Source: Helicobacter monodelphidis
GTDB taxonomy: Bacteria > Campylobacterota > Campylobacteria > Campylobacterales > Helicobacteraceae
Reading direction: 5' to 3'
Length of the DNA stretch: 60,723 bases
Assembly (NCBI RefSeq): GCF_003288845.1
Contig: NZ_NHYN01000011.1
Location: forward strand, 1 to 60,723
A program made the position numbers and the translations under genes. Under the pieces are notes generated by a model. The model saw nothing but the letters and a program-made list of their open reading frames with translations, made no database searches and was not told the DNA's origin. Shown here in pieces: positions 9,601-17,403 of the stretch (positions are counted from its first letter, which is position 1; each line of letters begins with the position of its first letter).

Positions 9601-10187
9601 CTGCAAGCAAAGAAGGAAGTGTAGGTATGCCCCTGCCTGGCACAACAATTAGAATCGTCGACCCTGATACGCTGGAAACATTGCCTTTAGGCGAAGATGG
9701 TTTAGTAATTGTAGGTGGACATCAAGTCATGGTAGGTTACTTAAATGATGCGACTAAAAGTGATGAAGTGATTATACGACTTGATGGTATTAGATGGTAT
9801 AAAACCGGCGATAAAGGACATTTAGACAATGATGGATTCTTGTATATTGTCGACCGCTACTCGCGGTTTGCAAAAATTGGTGGAGAAATGATTAGCCTTG
9901 GTGGAATTGAAGAGGAGATTACAAAACTTTTTAAAGGTAACGCGTTAGAAGAAAACTTACGATTTGTTGCTGTTGCATTGGAAGACTCTAAAAAAGGTGA
10001 AAGTATCGCATTATTGCTTGAAGCAGAGGAAGAAAATTTTCAACAAATAATTAACCATATAAAAACAGCAGATATTCCACCCTTACTTAAGCCCACTCAT
10101 TATTTTCGGGTAGAAAAAATACCAATGCTTGGCTCAGGAAAAGTTGACCTCAAAGGGGCAAAAGAGTTAGCAAAAAATTTGGCTTGA
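6672..10187 (+). CDS. aas: LplT-PlsC-Aas fusion: lysophospholipid transporter / 2-acylglycerophosphoethanolamine acyltransferase / acyl-ACP synthetase
   Basis: The protein has 1171 residues in three parts. Residues about 1-410 are a 12-span MFS carrier like LplT. Residues about 430-620 are a PlsC-type acyltransferase with NHISFID near 454 and FPEGT near 525. Residues about 680-1171 are an AMP-forming acyl-ACP synthetase with LFSSGSEGIPKG near 808, YGATETTP near 949, and a C-terminal GSGKVDLKG whose Lys is the expected adenylation residue. Together they would flip lysophospholipids inward and reacylate them. AGGAG precedes the ATG by 4 bases. E. coli has the same activities on two proteins. 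Confidence 0.92.
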   Translation: MTRLLNIYGVMPFLCVAFINAFVDLGHKIIMQNSVYKLFEEAEQLYYTAIINALMLVPFVLLFTPSGFLADHFSKNIVMRVSAWFSVGIASIIAICYYSGFFWVAFYLTFFMAVQSAIYSPAKFGYIKELVGNERLAEGNGAIQAVSIIAMLVGMTLFSFLFESFYSPTASNTTEVITSVAPLSLILLAFAILELILAYRLPTLNTGVKSCFSRQDYLKGKYLKNNLKILRNDKTIWRSILGITLFWAISQLYIISFPNYTKMSLGIDNTFFVQLVIACSGVGVIVGSVIVTKFSKNYLELGLIPFGAIGICLITLLVPAFSSLLPYAVLFFIFGISGAVFSIPLNSLVQFRAKEGELGKILAGNNFIQTIGMLFSVTIALFFANSELLLGYYVSPVYLFIFIAILSCLGTFYLIRLMPFLLVRFLATIAFFQRYRLIVEGFKNLPERGGVLLLGNHISFIDWAIVQMAIPRKIFFVIERSIYAKWYIKIFLDRFGVIPVSSSHSKNAIERIEEYLRKGEVVCLFPEGTLSRHGHLNEFKSGFELACRNLSETDAIILPFYIRGLWGSSFSRSNEQFQSRNRTLSKRNIAIAFGEPLPIHANKDEVKAKVFELSFKAWESQCVSLETIGRAWISGAKKHLSSIAMIDPLAGELSYRKMLALSILLSLKWKHKKTYFKEGEFAPDSECIGILLPASFASTLCNLSLLLASKVVVNLNFTAGQKALLAAVNGAKIKQILTSRAFLEKLENKGIHIAFDDTEMIYMEDIVAEFKEKKSKIAALMALCTLMPTSLLQNAFSKARNNQSVAAILFSSGSEGIPKGIMLNHLNIMSNIAQISDVLCVQNDDVILSSLPPFHAFGLTVTTFLPLIEGIPSVSFADPTDALGIAKVIAKNNVTILCGTSTFLGLYARNKKLNKLMFESLRVVVSGAEKLKPEVRQAFELKFHKNIYEGYGATETTPVVSVNLPSKFDVKNWQLHTASKEGSVGMPLPGTTIRIVDPDTLETLPLGEDGLVIVGGHQVMVGYLNDATKSDEVIIRLDGIRWYKTGDKGHLDNDGFLYIVDRYSRFAKIGGEMISLGGIEEEITKLFKGNALEENLRFVAVALEDSKKGESIALLLEAEEENFQQIINHIKTADIPPLLKPTHYFRVEKIPMLGSGKVDLKGAKELAKNLA

Positions 10188-10195
10188 TTCAACAA

Positions 10196-10235
10196 AACAC
10201 CTGCTTTTAGGAGGATGCTAGCTTTAGCAGGTGTT
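10196..10235. terminator. Convergent hairpin between aas and yejF
   Basis: AACACCTGCT (10196-10205) and AGCAGGTGTT (10226-10235) form a perfect 10-bp stem with a 20-base loop. It begins 8 bases after the aas stop and overlaps the last yejF codons. On the minus strand the stem is followed by TTGTTG, a weak U-rich tail, so it could end yejF transcription. On the plus strand it may protect or stop aas mRNA. Confidence 0.55.
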
Positions 10236-11796
10236 GAGTGTAGGTGTGTTGAGGTCGTGCAAAAACCTGCTGTACACTACCGTACTCAAGCATCTCGCCG
10301 TGTTGCAACACGATAACTTTTTCACACAAAGATCGAATAACCTCTAAATCATGACTAATACAGATATAGCTCATTTTATTCTGCTTTTGAATCTCTTGCA
10401 ATAAAGAAACAATGGATAAGCGTACAGAATAATCAAGGGCACTTGTTGGCTCATCTAAAATTAGCACTTTTGGACGTAAAATTAATGCCCTTGCCAATGC
10501 TACTCTTTGTCGCTCACCACCACTAAGCTCATTTGGATAACGACTTTTATAACGATGAAAGTCTAACTTCACTTGCTCCAAAACTTCCTGAATGCGTCTC
10601 TGCCTTTGAGATAATTCTTCGTGTGCAAAGTGTATTTCTAAACTTTCAGAAAGAATATTTTCCACGCTCAAACGCGGACTCAAAGAACCAAAAGGATCTT
10701 GAAAAACAATTTGCATAAACTGCCGGTATTGTTGCTTTAAGGTGGAATTTTTTTGAAGTCTTTGAATGGGGTAAGAGATATTTTGCAAGTAAAATATAAT
10801 CTCACCATCTGAAGGAATTAATGACATTAAAGCTAAGGCTATAGAACTCTTTCCACTTCCTGATTCTCCAATAATTCCCAAACTTTCGGATTCTAAAAGC
10901 TGGAAGTCTATTGACTTTAAGGCTATTTTTTCAAGGACTACTTTGCCAAAAAAACTATACTTTAAAGGATAAGCAATCTTTAAATGATTCACTTGAATCA
11001 ATGGAGATGACTGCATTTTTTCAACAAAGGGCTTAGGAGAAATGTGAGAATTTAACAATTCCTTTGTGTAGGGACTTTTTGCGGCCTGTAAATCACTAGT
11101 GAGTATATTTTCTTGGATTCTACCTTGCTTCATTACGATAATTCGCTCACAATAGTGCCTTACTAAAGGTAAATTATGGCTAATCAACAAGAGAGCACAA
11201 CCCTCCTGCTCTCCTAACTCTTTGATAAGGTCTAAAATTTGCTTTTGCAGATGGACATCAAGTGCAGTTGTGGGTTCATCGGCTATCAAAAGACATGGAG
11301 AATTTGCTAAAGCAATAGCTATAAGAACTCTCTGTCGTTCACCACCGCTCAATTCATAAGGAAAAACATAATCATGGTTCTTAAATTGTTCTAAGCCAAC
11401 CTTTTCAAGTAATTCCATATAACGATGATTTTTTTGCTTTGAATCAACATATTTTGAATGCAAATTCAAAGCCTCTAATATCTGTTTTTTGATTGTATGC
11501 AAAGGATTAAGGGCACTCAAGGGTTCTTGAGGAATATAGCCAACGATACGACCACGCAATGCCTGCAATTCTTTATCACACAAATGCAGCACATTCTTAT
11601 CTAAAATAGATATTATGCCCCTTTGATATGGCGACCTCCTCAAAAGTTGCAAAATATGCAAAGCAAGTAAAGATTTTCCACTCCCTGACTCTCCAACGAT
11701 AGCAAGGCTTTCTTTCTCTTGCAAAGCCAAAGAAATGTCGGTAAGTTTAAACTCTCCGATTTGTGCATGAAAATCCTGAATACTTAACAAAGCCAA
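10207..11796 (-). CDS. yejF: Fused two-domain peptide ABC transporter ATPase, YejF/DppDF-like
   Basis: This 529-residue protein carries two complete ATPase domains. Walker A GESGSGKS occurs at 35-42 and 310-317, and the signature LSGGERQRV at 149-157 and again near 434, each followed by a Walker B. Such fused ATPases power YejABEF-type import of peptides, including microcin C. No permease (YejB/YejE) is next to it. A YejA-like binding protein lies about 14 kb away at 26086-27897, so the transporter genes look dispersed. Confidence 0.88.
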   Translation of the reverse strand: MALLSIQDFHAQIGEFKLTDISLALQEKESLAIVGESGSGKSLLALHILQLLRRSPYQRGIISILDKNVLHLCDKELQALRGRIVGYIPQEPLSALNPLHTIKKQILEALNLHSKYVDSKQKNHRYMELLEKVGLEQFKNHDYVFPYELSGGERQRVLIAIALANSPCLLIADEPTTALDVHLQKQILDLIKELGEQEGCALLLISHNLPLVRHYCERIIVMKQGRIQENILTSDLQAAKSPYTKELLNSHISPKPFVEKMQSSPLIQVNHLKIAYPLKYSFFGKVVLEKIALKSIDFQLLESESLGIIGESGSGKSSIALALMSLIPSDGEIIFYLQNISYPIQRLQKNSTLKQQYRQFMQIVFQDPFGSLSPRLSVENILSESLEIHFAHEELSQRQRRIQEVLEQVKLDFHRYKSRYPNELSGGERQRVALARALILRPKVLILDEPTSALDYSVRLSIVSLLQEIQKQNKMSYICISHDLEVIRSLCEKVIVLQHGEMLEYGSVQQVFARPQHTYTQHLLKLASS

Positions 11797-11882
11797 CTTT
11801 CTTCCTAAATTCCTACCCTTACAAATCTCTGCCTTAAATGGGCTAAAGCCCTCAATGCCCTAGAATGCTACTTAATGCGTAT

Positions 11883-12827
11883 TTACACTTTTGCCTCTTC
11901 GCGTCTTTGGAGATATTCCCATCTAGCATCAACAACCTTTTGCCACTCATCAATTATATGCTCATTTTCCTTTTTAAAGAGATGCTTAAATCTACCTTGC
12001 ACTGCGAGATAATCACGTACCGGAACTATTTTCTTAGGACGATATGTAATATTTAATTCCACACCATTTACAATCTCATAAAGAGGAAAAACCAAAGAAT
12101 CAACAGCTAAATCGCTCACCTCTACAGTTGTATTTGAAGGGAATCTCCACTCTGTAGTACAAGCACTCATCGCATTAATGAAAGTAGGTCCTTCAGCTTC
12201 CATTGCTCGCTTGATTTTCTTTGCCATATCCTTCCATTGATTAGGTGCTACCTGAGCAACATAAGGAGCACCATGTGCCGCCATAATTGCTAAAATATCC
12301 TTCTTTTTATCTTTTTTTCCATAGCTTATGCGTCCTGATGGTGTTGTTGTTGTACTTGCACCAATTGGAGTTGAACCACTTCGCTGCCCTCCTGTATTCG
12401 CATACACTTCATTATCCAAACAAACATAAGTAAAGTTATGCCCTCTTTCAAAGCAACCACTAATAAACTGAAAACCAATATCATAAGTTGCACCATCACC
12501 GCCAATCGCCACAAACTTAGGCTTCTTATCGCTATATAATCTACCTTTTCTTTCCAATGCTTTATACATTGCTTCTGCACCAGCCACTGCCGTTGAACTA
12601 TTTTCAAAACCGATATGAATCCAAGGGGTATCCCAAGAAGTATAAGGATAAACTGCCGTACTTACTTCCAAGCAACCTGTAGAGGCAGCAATAAAAACGG
12701 GATCTTCTGTTGCATTCAACACTTCGCGTACAATCATTCCATGTGCACAACCCGGACAAAGGAGATGTGCCCCCTCAAAACGTTCTGTTGCTCTTGAGTA
12801 TTGTTTGAGATTTTTAATATCAGCCAT
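11883..12827 (-). CDS. porB: Pyruvate:flavodoxin/ferredoxin oxidoreductase, beta subunit PorB
   Basis: This is the thiamine diphosphate-binding subunit (314 residues). It has LCPGCAHGM (residues about 22-31) and the TPP/Mg motif GGDGATYDIGF near 108, ending with N near 138 (CLDNEVYANTGGQ). The complex oxidises pyruvate to acetyl-CoA and passes electrons to flavodoxin or ferredoxin. AAGGAG sits 6 bases before the ATG, and the gene is last in porC-porD-porA-porB. Confidence 0.94.
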   Translation of the reverse strand: MADIKNLKQYSRATERFEGAHLLCPGCAHGMIVREVLNATEDPVFIAASTGCLEVSTAVYPYTSWDTPWIHIGFENSSTAVAGAEAMYKALERKGRLYSDKKPKFVAIGGDGATYDIGFQFISGCFERGHNFTYVCLDNEVYANTGGQRSGSTPIGASTTTTPSGRISYGKKDKKKDILAIMAAHGAPYVAQVAPNQWKDMAKKIKRAMEAEGPTFINAMSACTTEWRFPSNTTVEVSDLAVDSLVFPLYEIVNGVELNITYRPKKIVPVRDYLAVQGRFKHLFKKENEHIIDEWQKVVDARWEYLQRREEAKV

Positions 12828-12836
12828 TTGATCTCC

Positions 12837-14060
12837 TTAAAAAAATCCAAGTTTTGGACCACGAAGTCCAATAAATTGCTGTGTAGGAACAGATTTCTTA
12901 CCTGTTTTAGCATCGTTATTAAGTGTTACATAAATTTCTGCCAAATCAGATTGCTTCAAATCTCGCCCTCCAAGCCCATAGATATAGTTTGTAACAATAG
13001 GCTTCCGACCACCCTCTACCTGATACAACGCTGAGACACATTCATTATAAAGCATTCCCATTGCCCCTGCAGGTAAACTTCTATCCAAAAATGCAACAGC
13101 CTTGCAATTTTTCAAAGCCTCACCAACAATATCATAAGGGAATGGACGCAACACACGCAAAGAAACAACACCAGCCTTAATGCCTTGTTTGCGTGCCTCC
13201 TTTGCCGCAATACGTGCAGATTCAACTGTTGTCCCTAAAGCAACAACAGCCACTTCTGCATCATCCATATCATATTTTTCAACGATGCTATACTTGCGTC
13301 CCGTTAAATCACCAAACTCCTTAAATACACGTTCAATAACCCCAAACGACTTCATTGTATCATGATGTTGTCTAGATTTATGCTCAAAATGCCAATCTTC
13401 CTCTGTTTGCGAACCGTAGGTAGCAGGGCGATTAAAATCTAACATAGGATTTTTCGCTTGATAATCACCGATAAATCGATACGCTTCATCATCCTGCAAA
13501 GGATGAACACTTTGTGCAGTATGAGAACAAATAAATCCATCTTGATGCACCATTACAGGTAAACGCACTGCCATATCTTCAGCAATTTTAAAAGCCATCA
13601 AGTTAAAATCATAGGCCTCTTGTGGACTGTAGGTACAAAGATTAATCCAGCCAGCATCTCGTCCTAAATACATATCAGAATGGTCACCATTCACATTTAA
13701 AGGAGAAGCTAAAGCACGATTGACAACATTAAGCACAATCGGCAAACGCATACCTGCCGCCTGATAAAGTACTTCAACCATTAGTGCAAAACCCTGAGAA
13801 CTTGTTGCAGTTGCTACACGTCCACCTGCTGCAGCAGCACCCACACAACCACTCATTGCAGCATGTTCTGACTCAACCATAATAAATTCACCATCAATAT
13901 AGCCATCAGCCAAAAAGCTTGCATAATTCTGTACAATCGGTGTAGAAGGTGTAATTGGATATGCAGCAACAACATCAATTTGTGCTTGACGCATAGCATG
14001 GGTTGCAGCCATATTCCCATCCCAAACTTCTATTTGATTTAATTCCATCTTTGTTGCCAT
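12837..14060 (-). CDS. porA: Pyruvate:flavodoxin/ferredoxin oxidoreductase, alpha subunit PorA
   Basis: The 407-residue catalytic alpha subunit has an N-terminal domain I with AYPITPSTPIVQNYA (residues about 34-48) and FIMVESEHAAMSGCVGAAAAG. A C-terminal transketolase-like domain II begins near residue 260 (AVVALGTTVESARIA). Its ATG shares the last A of the porD stop (TAATG), which implies translational coupling. Confidence 0.94.
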   Translation of the reverse strand: MATKMELNQIEVWDGNMAATHAMRQAQIDVVAAYPITPSTPIVQNYASFLADGYIDGEFIMVESEHAAMSGCVGAAAAGGRVATATSSQGFALMVEVLYQAAGMRLPIVLNVVNRALASPLNVNGDHSDMYLGRDAGWINLCTYSPQEAYDFNLMAFKIAEDMAVRLPVMVHQDGFICSHTAQSVHPLQDDEAYRFIGDYQAKNPMLDFNRPATYGSQTEEDWHFEHKSRQHHDTMKSFGVIERVFKEFGDLTGRKYSIVEKYDMDDAEVAVVALGTTVESARIAAKEARKQGIKAGVVSLRVLRPFPYDIVGEALKNCKAVAFLDRSLPAGAMGMLYNECVSALYQVEGGRKPIVTNYIYGLGGRDLKQSDLAEIYVTLNNDAKTGKKSVPTQQFIGLRGPKLGFF

Positions 14061-14461
14061 TATGCCCCCTTTTTCTTAGTTTCTTTCGCAGGCCATTGTG
14101 CAAGTGCATCCTGTTCTTGAATATGGTCTGTAAACATCAGCAAAGACTTAGGATTTGTTGGGCAAACATCCACACAGACACCACAGCCCTTACAATGAAC
14201 ATAATCAACACCTTTGAGTTTATCATCTCTTGCTAAAATTGCTGAATCAGGACAATACAACCAGCAATTAAAGCAGTTAATACAGTGGTCATTGTTATAA
14301 ACAGGCTTTTCTACGCGCCAATGTGCAACGCTCGCTGTATAAGAACTATCTTGACGATATTCTCGCTTGTCTGAATGCTTCTCGACATTCTGACTACCTT
14401 CATCACTAAAAGGAAATAGGAGTGTTCCTATTTCAAATTCATTCCAACCTTTCATTTCCAT
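14060..14461 (-). CDS. porD: Pyruvate:flavodoxin/ferredoxin oxidoreductase, delta (ferredoxin-like) subunit PorD
   Basis: The 133-residue protein has two 4Fe-4S motifs, CINCFNCWLYCPD (residues about 60-72) and CKGCGVCVDVCP (about 91-102), that pass electrons out of the PorAB core. The about 55 residues before the clusters are an N-terminal extension common in the Helicobacter subunit. Confidence 0.93.
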   Translation of the reverse strand: MEMKGWNEFEIGTLLFPFSDEGSQNVEKHSDKREYRQDSSYTASVAHWRVEKPVYNNDHCINCFNCWLYCPDSAILARDDKLKGVDYVHCKGCGVCVDVCPTNPKSLLMFTDHIQEQDALAQWPAKETKKKGA

Positions 14462-14471
14462 CTTTAACTCC

Positions 14472-15032
14472 TTATTTCACCTCATCGTAAGCACGTTTAA
14501 TGGCTATCATATTTGCATCAATCACGGCTTGAGGAAGTTTTTTTCCTAATACTTTCTTAAACGCCTCTAAGAAAAAATCAATTTCCAATTCTTTAGAAAC
14601 CTTGATAAGGGCACCCAACATTGGAGCATTCGGAACAGACTTACCGATTGTATCTAGCGAAATTTTAATACAATCAAGCACGTAGACATCCTTACCCTTA
14701 AGCTCCGGTTTTTTACTTAAAAGCTCCTCTTTGGATAAGTGTGTTGTGATGATATATTTTGTGCTAGGTTTTTCATTTGCACAAATATCCGTAATAAAAA
14801 CTAAACCCGGATCAATCACAAGAACATAATCTGGATTCATAAATTTCTCATGATTTAATATGACTGAATCATCAACACGATTATAAGCTGTCATTGCAGC
14901 TCCCCTCTTTGCAGATCCATAGAATGCAAAAGCCTGTACTTCTTTACCTGTTTTGGCAAAAACATCTGCTAAGCCTTTTGCACCAGTTACCGCACCTTGC
15001 CCTGCACGACTGTGCCATCTGATTTCTAGCAT
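14472..15032 (-). CDS. porC: Pyruvate:flavodoxin/ferredoxin oxidoreductase, gamma subunit PorC
   Basis: The 186-residue protein begins IRWHSRAGQGAVTGAKGLA, the typical start of the gamma domain of 2-oxoacid:acceptor oxidoreductases, with ASYGSAKRG-like sequence near residue 40. It is first in the por operon. GGAG lies 8 bases before the ATG. The 104-base gap upstream should hold the operon promoter, but no single -10 stands out. Confidence 0.93.
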   Translation of the reverse strand: MLEIRWHSRAGQGAVTGAKGLADVFAKTGKEVQAFAFYGSAKRGAAMTAYNRVDDSVILNHEKFMNPDYVLVIDPGLVFITDICANEKPSTKYIITTHLSKEELLSKKPELKGKDVYVLDCIKISLDTIGKSVPNAPMLGALIKVSKELEIDFFLEAFKKVLGKKLPQAVIDANMIAIKRAYDEVK

Positions 15033-15136
15033 TTTAGATTCTCCAAAATTGATTTCACATACAATAAATTCTAAAAAAGAACAACTTAAAATATCCTTGA
15101 AATTAATCAGTTAAACAAAATAAACTATAGAATCAG

Positions 15137-15793
15137 CTACTTTTTTACCCATTCTTGAATTTTTTTGACAGCAGATAAAGCATTTTGAGTAATATTTGGT
15201 GTTAATTTTTGTAAATCCTCCAAAGAAGAATAACCACTCAACACAGCAATGGATTCAATATTTGCATTTTTTGCAGCAAGAATATCATAAGGCGTATCCC
15301 CAATCATAAAAATGCGCCTATATTGACCACCACTCTCTTGAATCGCCTTTAATATTGGCTCTTTACTTGGTTTTGGTTCTTTTGTATCATCGCGCCCAAC
15401 AACGCAACTAAAGCAATGCAAAACACCAAACCGTTGCAATAACCTTTCGGAAGAGGCATGAACTTTCGTTGTTACAACCGCCAAACGTGCAATTTTTGAA
15501 GCTTCCATAATCGCCTCATATGCCGTTGGAAGCAATGAAGTCTGTTCTAGAGAAATTTTCCTATAATGCATTTTGTAAGACTGAATATAACTTCCTATCT
15601 CTGATTGAGAAACACCATTTTTTAAAAACATCTCCTCCAATGTCCCACCAATCAGAGCAACAACCCTCTCCCGTTGTGGAAGTCTTTGTCCATGTTTCCT
15701 AAACGCAACACAAAAACCCTCATAAATAGCATTTGCTGAGTCAATTAATGTCCCATCCAAATCAAAAAAAATGCCTATATCAGATTCCAGCAT
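15137..15793 (-). CDS. gph: HAD-family phosphatase, phosphoglycolate phosphatase type
   Basis: The 218-residue protein has HAD motif I FDLDGTLIDS (nucleophile Asp11, acid Asp13), motif II near VVTTK (residue about 108), a Lys near 137 (KEPKPSKEP), and motif IV GDTPYD near 164. It probably clears 2-phosphoglycolate, but HAD substrate choice cannot be read from sequence. Its ATG overlaps the end of an upstream micro-ORF by 14 bases, so translation of the two may be linked. Confidence 0.82.
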   Translation of the reverse strand: MLESDIGIFFDLDGTLIDSANAIYEGFCVAFRKHGQRLPQRERVVALIGGTLEEMFLKNGVSQSEIGSYIQSYKMHYRKISLEQTSLLPTAYEAIMEASKIARLAVVTTKVHASSERLLQRFGVLHCFSCVVGRDDTKEPKPSKEPILKAIQESGGQYRRIFMIGDTPYDILAAKNANIESIAVLSGYSSLEDLQKLTPNITQNALSAVKKIQEWVKK

Positions 15794-15887
15794 AGATATA
15801 AACGACAGACACTAATACCATACCTAGCACAAAAAGCCCCAGTAAAAATAGGGTGCCGCCCCCCCCCTCTTTGATTTCTTTTTTCAT
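15780..15887 (-). CDS. 35-residue single-span membrane micro-protein with an in-frame G9 tract
   Basis: ATG at 15887 (or 15893, two codons earlier) is preceded by AAGGAA, spaced 7 bases to 15887. The product begins MKKEIKEGGGGT and then has one hydrophobic span of about 20 residues (LFLLGLFVLGMVLVSVVYIY), ending AGI. The four Gly codons include nine consecutive G on the coding strand (15859-15867). Gain or loss of one G would destroy the frame, as at phase-variable loci in Helicobacter and Campylobacter. It overlaps the gph start. I do not recognise the family. Confidence 0.6.
   Translation of the reverse strand: MKKEIKEGGGGTLFLLGLFVLGMVLVSVVYIYAGI
15859..15867. repeat. Homopolymeric C9 tract (G9 on the coding strand)
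   Basis: Nine C in a row on the plus strand is the longest G/C homopolymer in the window. It lies inside the micro-ORF at 15780-15887. Runs of this length are prone to slipped-strand change in Campylobacterota. Confidence 0.85.
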
Positions 15888-15893
15888 CGTCAT

Positions 15894-16197
15894 TTCCTTG
15901 TTTCTATCTTCTCAAACTTTATTTTATTGCTATTCTACTTCAAAAGAGTTTAAAAACTTGAGTGTGTTTTTATTTGTAAAGTAAATCCACCAAATCCCTT
16001 AAGCTTTCTTTTTTATCACATAATCCATACCCCATTTCATACTTTTTTACAGTAAAATTATATCTTCGTATAATTATCGTATTTATTATTGAGCCACTCC
16101 CAACTTTTGATATTCTCTGTAAGCCAATCACATTTCAAGAGATCATTACATTGAAAATCCCAAAAAAGTAGTATATGAATTACAGTCACAAAAATGG
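15894..16197. other. 304-base gap with a weak 53-codon open frame
   Basis: The gap lies between the micro-ORF and the ape1 candidate. It holds the -10 candidate at 15932-15937. It also holds a stop-free minus-strand stretch from GTG 16131 to TAA 15970, whose predicted end (EMGYGLCDKKESLRDLVDLLYK, split here as EMGYGLCDKKE and SLRDLVDLLYK) looks protein-like. No ribosome site is evident, so this could be a gene remnant or chance. No clear terminator for ape1 was seen. Confidence 0.35.
15932..15937 (-). promoter_or_regulatory. Possible -10 for the micro-ORF and gph
   Basis: TAGAAT on the minus strand lies 44 bases before the ATG at 15887. It gives a short leader with the AAGGAA ribosome site. 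Confidence 0.4.
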
Positions 16198-17403
16198 CTA
16201 CTCGTGTGAGGGAGTAAAGATTGTTGCCTGAATTTCTTGAAAAAGTTTGCGGGCGATAAAGCGGTAACCGAGCGGTGTAAGATGTAAATCTTTCTTTGAA
16301 AGATTTTTTGCAATCCACATTCCTTTTCCTCCGCTATTTTCCATAAATTCGTGCGTATTAAATAATAAAATATTTTCTTTTTTTGCAAATTCTTCATAAG
16401 CTACTTGTGCCGAAAAAAAATTTTCAACAATATAAAATCTCCCTCTTGTCCTTGTTTTTGTTACACTAGGAGGCGTAATAAGCAAAATTGCTGCATTAGG
16501 TTGCACATCTTTCAAGGTACGAATAAGTTGCCGAATATTGCTTAGCATTTTTTCGTGTGGAAGCTCTCCTATCACATCATTTGCACCATAAGCAATAATA
16601 AATAAGTCGTATTGTATTTCGTATAATTCACGCTTAAAAACATCCTGATTCCAATGTTGCCATATATTAGAGCTTGCACCATTGATTCCTAATGTATCAA
16701 TAATATTATCTTCTGGGGATTGTGTAATAAAATAGCCACCCAAAGCAACCTCTTTTTGTATGGCAGTAATTTTAATCGGGAATTCAAGATGATAGGTTGC
16801 AAAACTCCAAGAATTTGGGGTGGCAGAACGCAATATTCCACCATCATAATTTTTATCTTGTACAATAAAGGCAGGGGAAGCATTTGGAGAACGAAAAACA
16901 ATCATCACTTCTTGTTTTTGCTTTAATTCCTGCTTAAGTTTTAGTTCTACCTTTGCTTGAGATTTCTCTGCTTTTGCGATAATACCGCCGAGCGGATAAT
17001 CTTCTTTTCTGTAACGTAAAGAGTTAAGAATTTTAAAATGCGTTGAAGAGTAATCGACAAGCATATTTTGCTGATATTTAGGTTGCAATGGATAAATAAA
17101 ACCGGGCGAATCGGCATCTTTAAAAATCAAGGAACGCAATTCATCGGAGAAAAAATCTCCAGCCATATGTGAATCTCCAAAAACTCTAATCTTGAAATTC
17201 TTTCTCTCCATTAATTTCTTGGCAATTTTATATAAATCTGCCTCATTATTATTTTTAAGAAATTGTCCACGATATAAAATACGATCTAGCGGTTCTTCAT
17301 AGGTGCTGATTCTTGTTTGTTGTTCCTCTGTGAAATGGCATGAAGTAAAAAATAATATAAAAAATAAAAAATAAAATTTAGTAATTTTATTTTGTTTTTT
17401 CAT
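16198..17403 (-). CDS. ape1: SGNH-family lipoprotein, likely peptidoglycan O-acetylesterase Ape1
   Basis: The 401-residue protein has a lipoprotein signal ending FFTSC (Cys22). It carries SGNH blocks GDSH (76-79, nucleophile Ser78), a Gly block near 239-242, GANDV (273-277), and DLHLTP with Asp372 and His374. The long stretch between blocks I and II (about 100-235) fits the beta-rich insert of Ape1 proteins. Ape1 removes O-acetyl groups from MurNAc so that lytic transglycosylases can act. It is third in a patA-patB-ape1 set, overlapping the preceding gene by 17 bases. Which SGNH gene is esterase and which transferase rests on this insert. Confidence 0.7.
   Translation of the reverse strand: MKKQNKITKFYFLFFILFFTSCHFTEEQQTRISTYEEPLDRILYRGQFLKNNNEADLYKIAKKLMERKNFKIRVFGDSHMAGDFFSDELRSLIFKDADSPGFIYPLQPKYQQNMLVDYSSTHFKILNSLRYRKEDYPLGGIIAKAEKSQAKVELKLKQELKQKQEVMIVFRSPNASPAFIVQDKNYDGGILRSATPNSWSFATYHLEFPIKITAIQKEVALGGYFITQSPEDNIIDTLGINGASSNIWQHWNQDVFKRELYEIQYDLFIIAYGANDVIGELPHEKMLSNIRQLIRTLKDVQPNAAILLITPPSVTKTRTRGRFYIVENFFSAQVAYEEFAKKENILLFNTHEFMENSGGKGMWIAKNLSKKDLHLTPLGYRFIARKLFQEIQATIFTPSHE

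Noticed and set aside
11840-11851. Short hairpin GGGCT-AA-AGCCC between porB and yejF
   Set aside because: Only 5 bp with a 2-base loop and no T-run on either strand, so it was not called a terminator.
12801-14236. Plus-strand open frames opposite porA, porB and porD
   Set aside because: The por genes have complete cofactor motifs on the minus strand; the opposite frames resemble no protein.
16058-16318. 86-codon minus-strand frame overlapping the ape1 end
   Set aside because: About half lies inside the ape1 candidate in another frame and no ribosome site is present; the remaining tail is not a recognisable protein.
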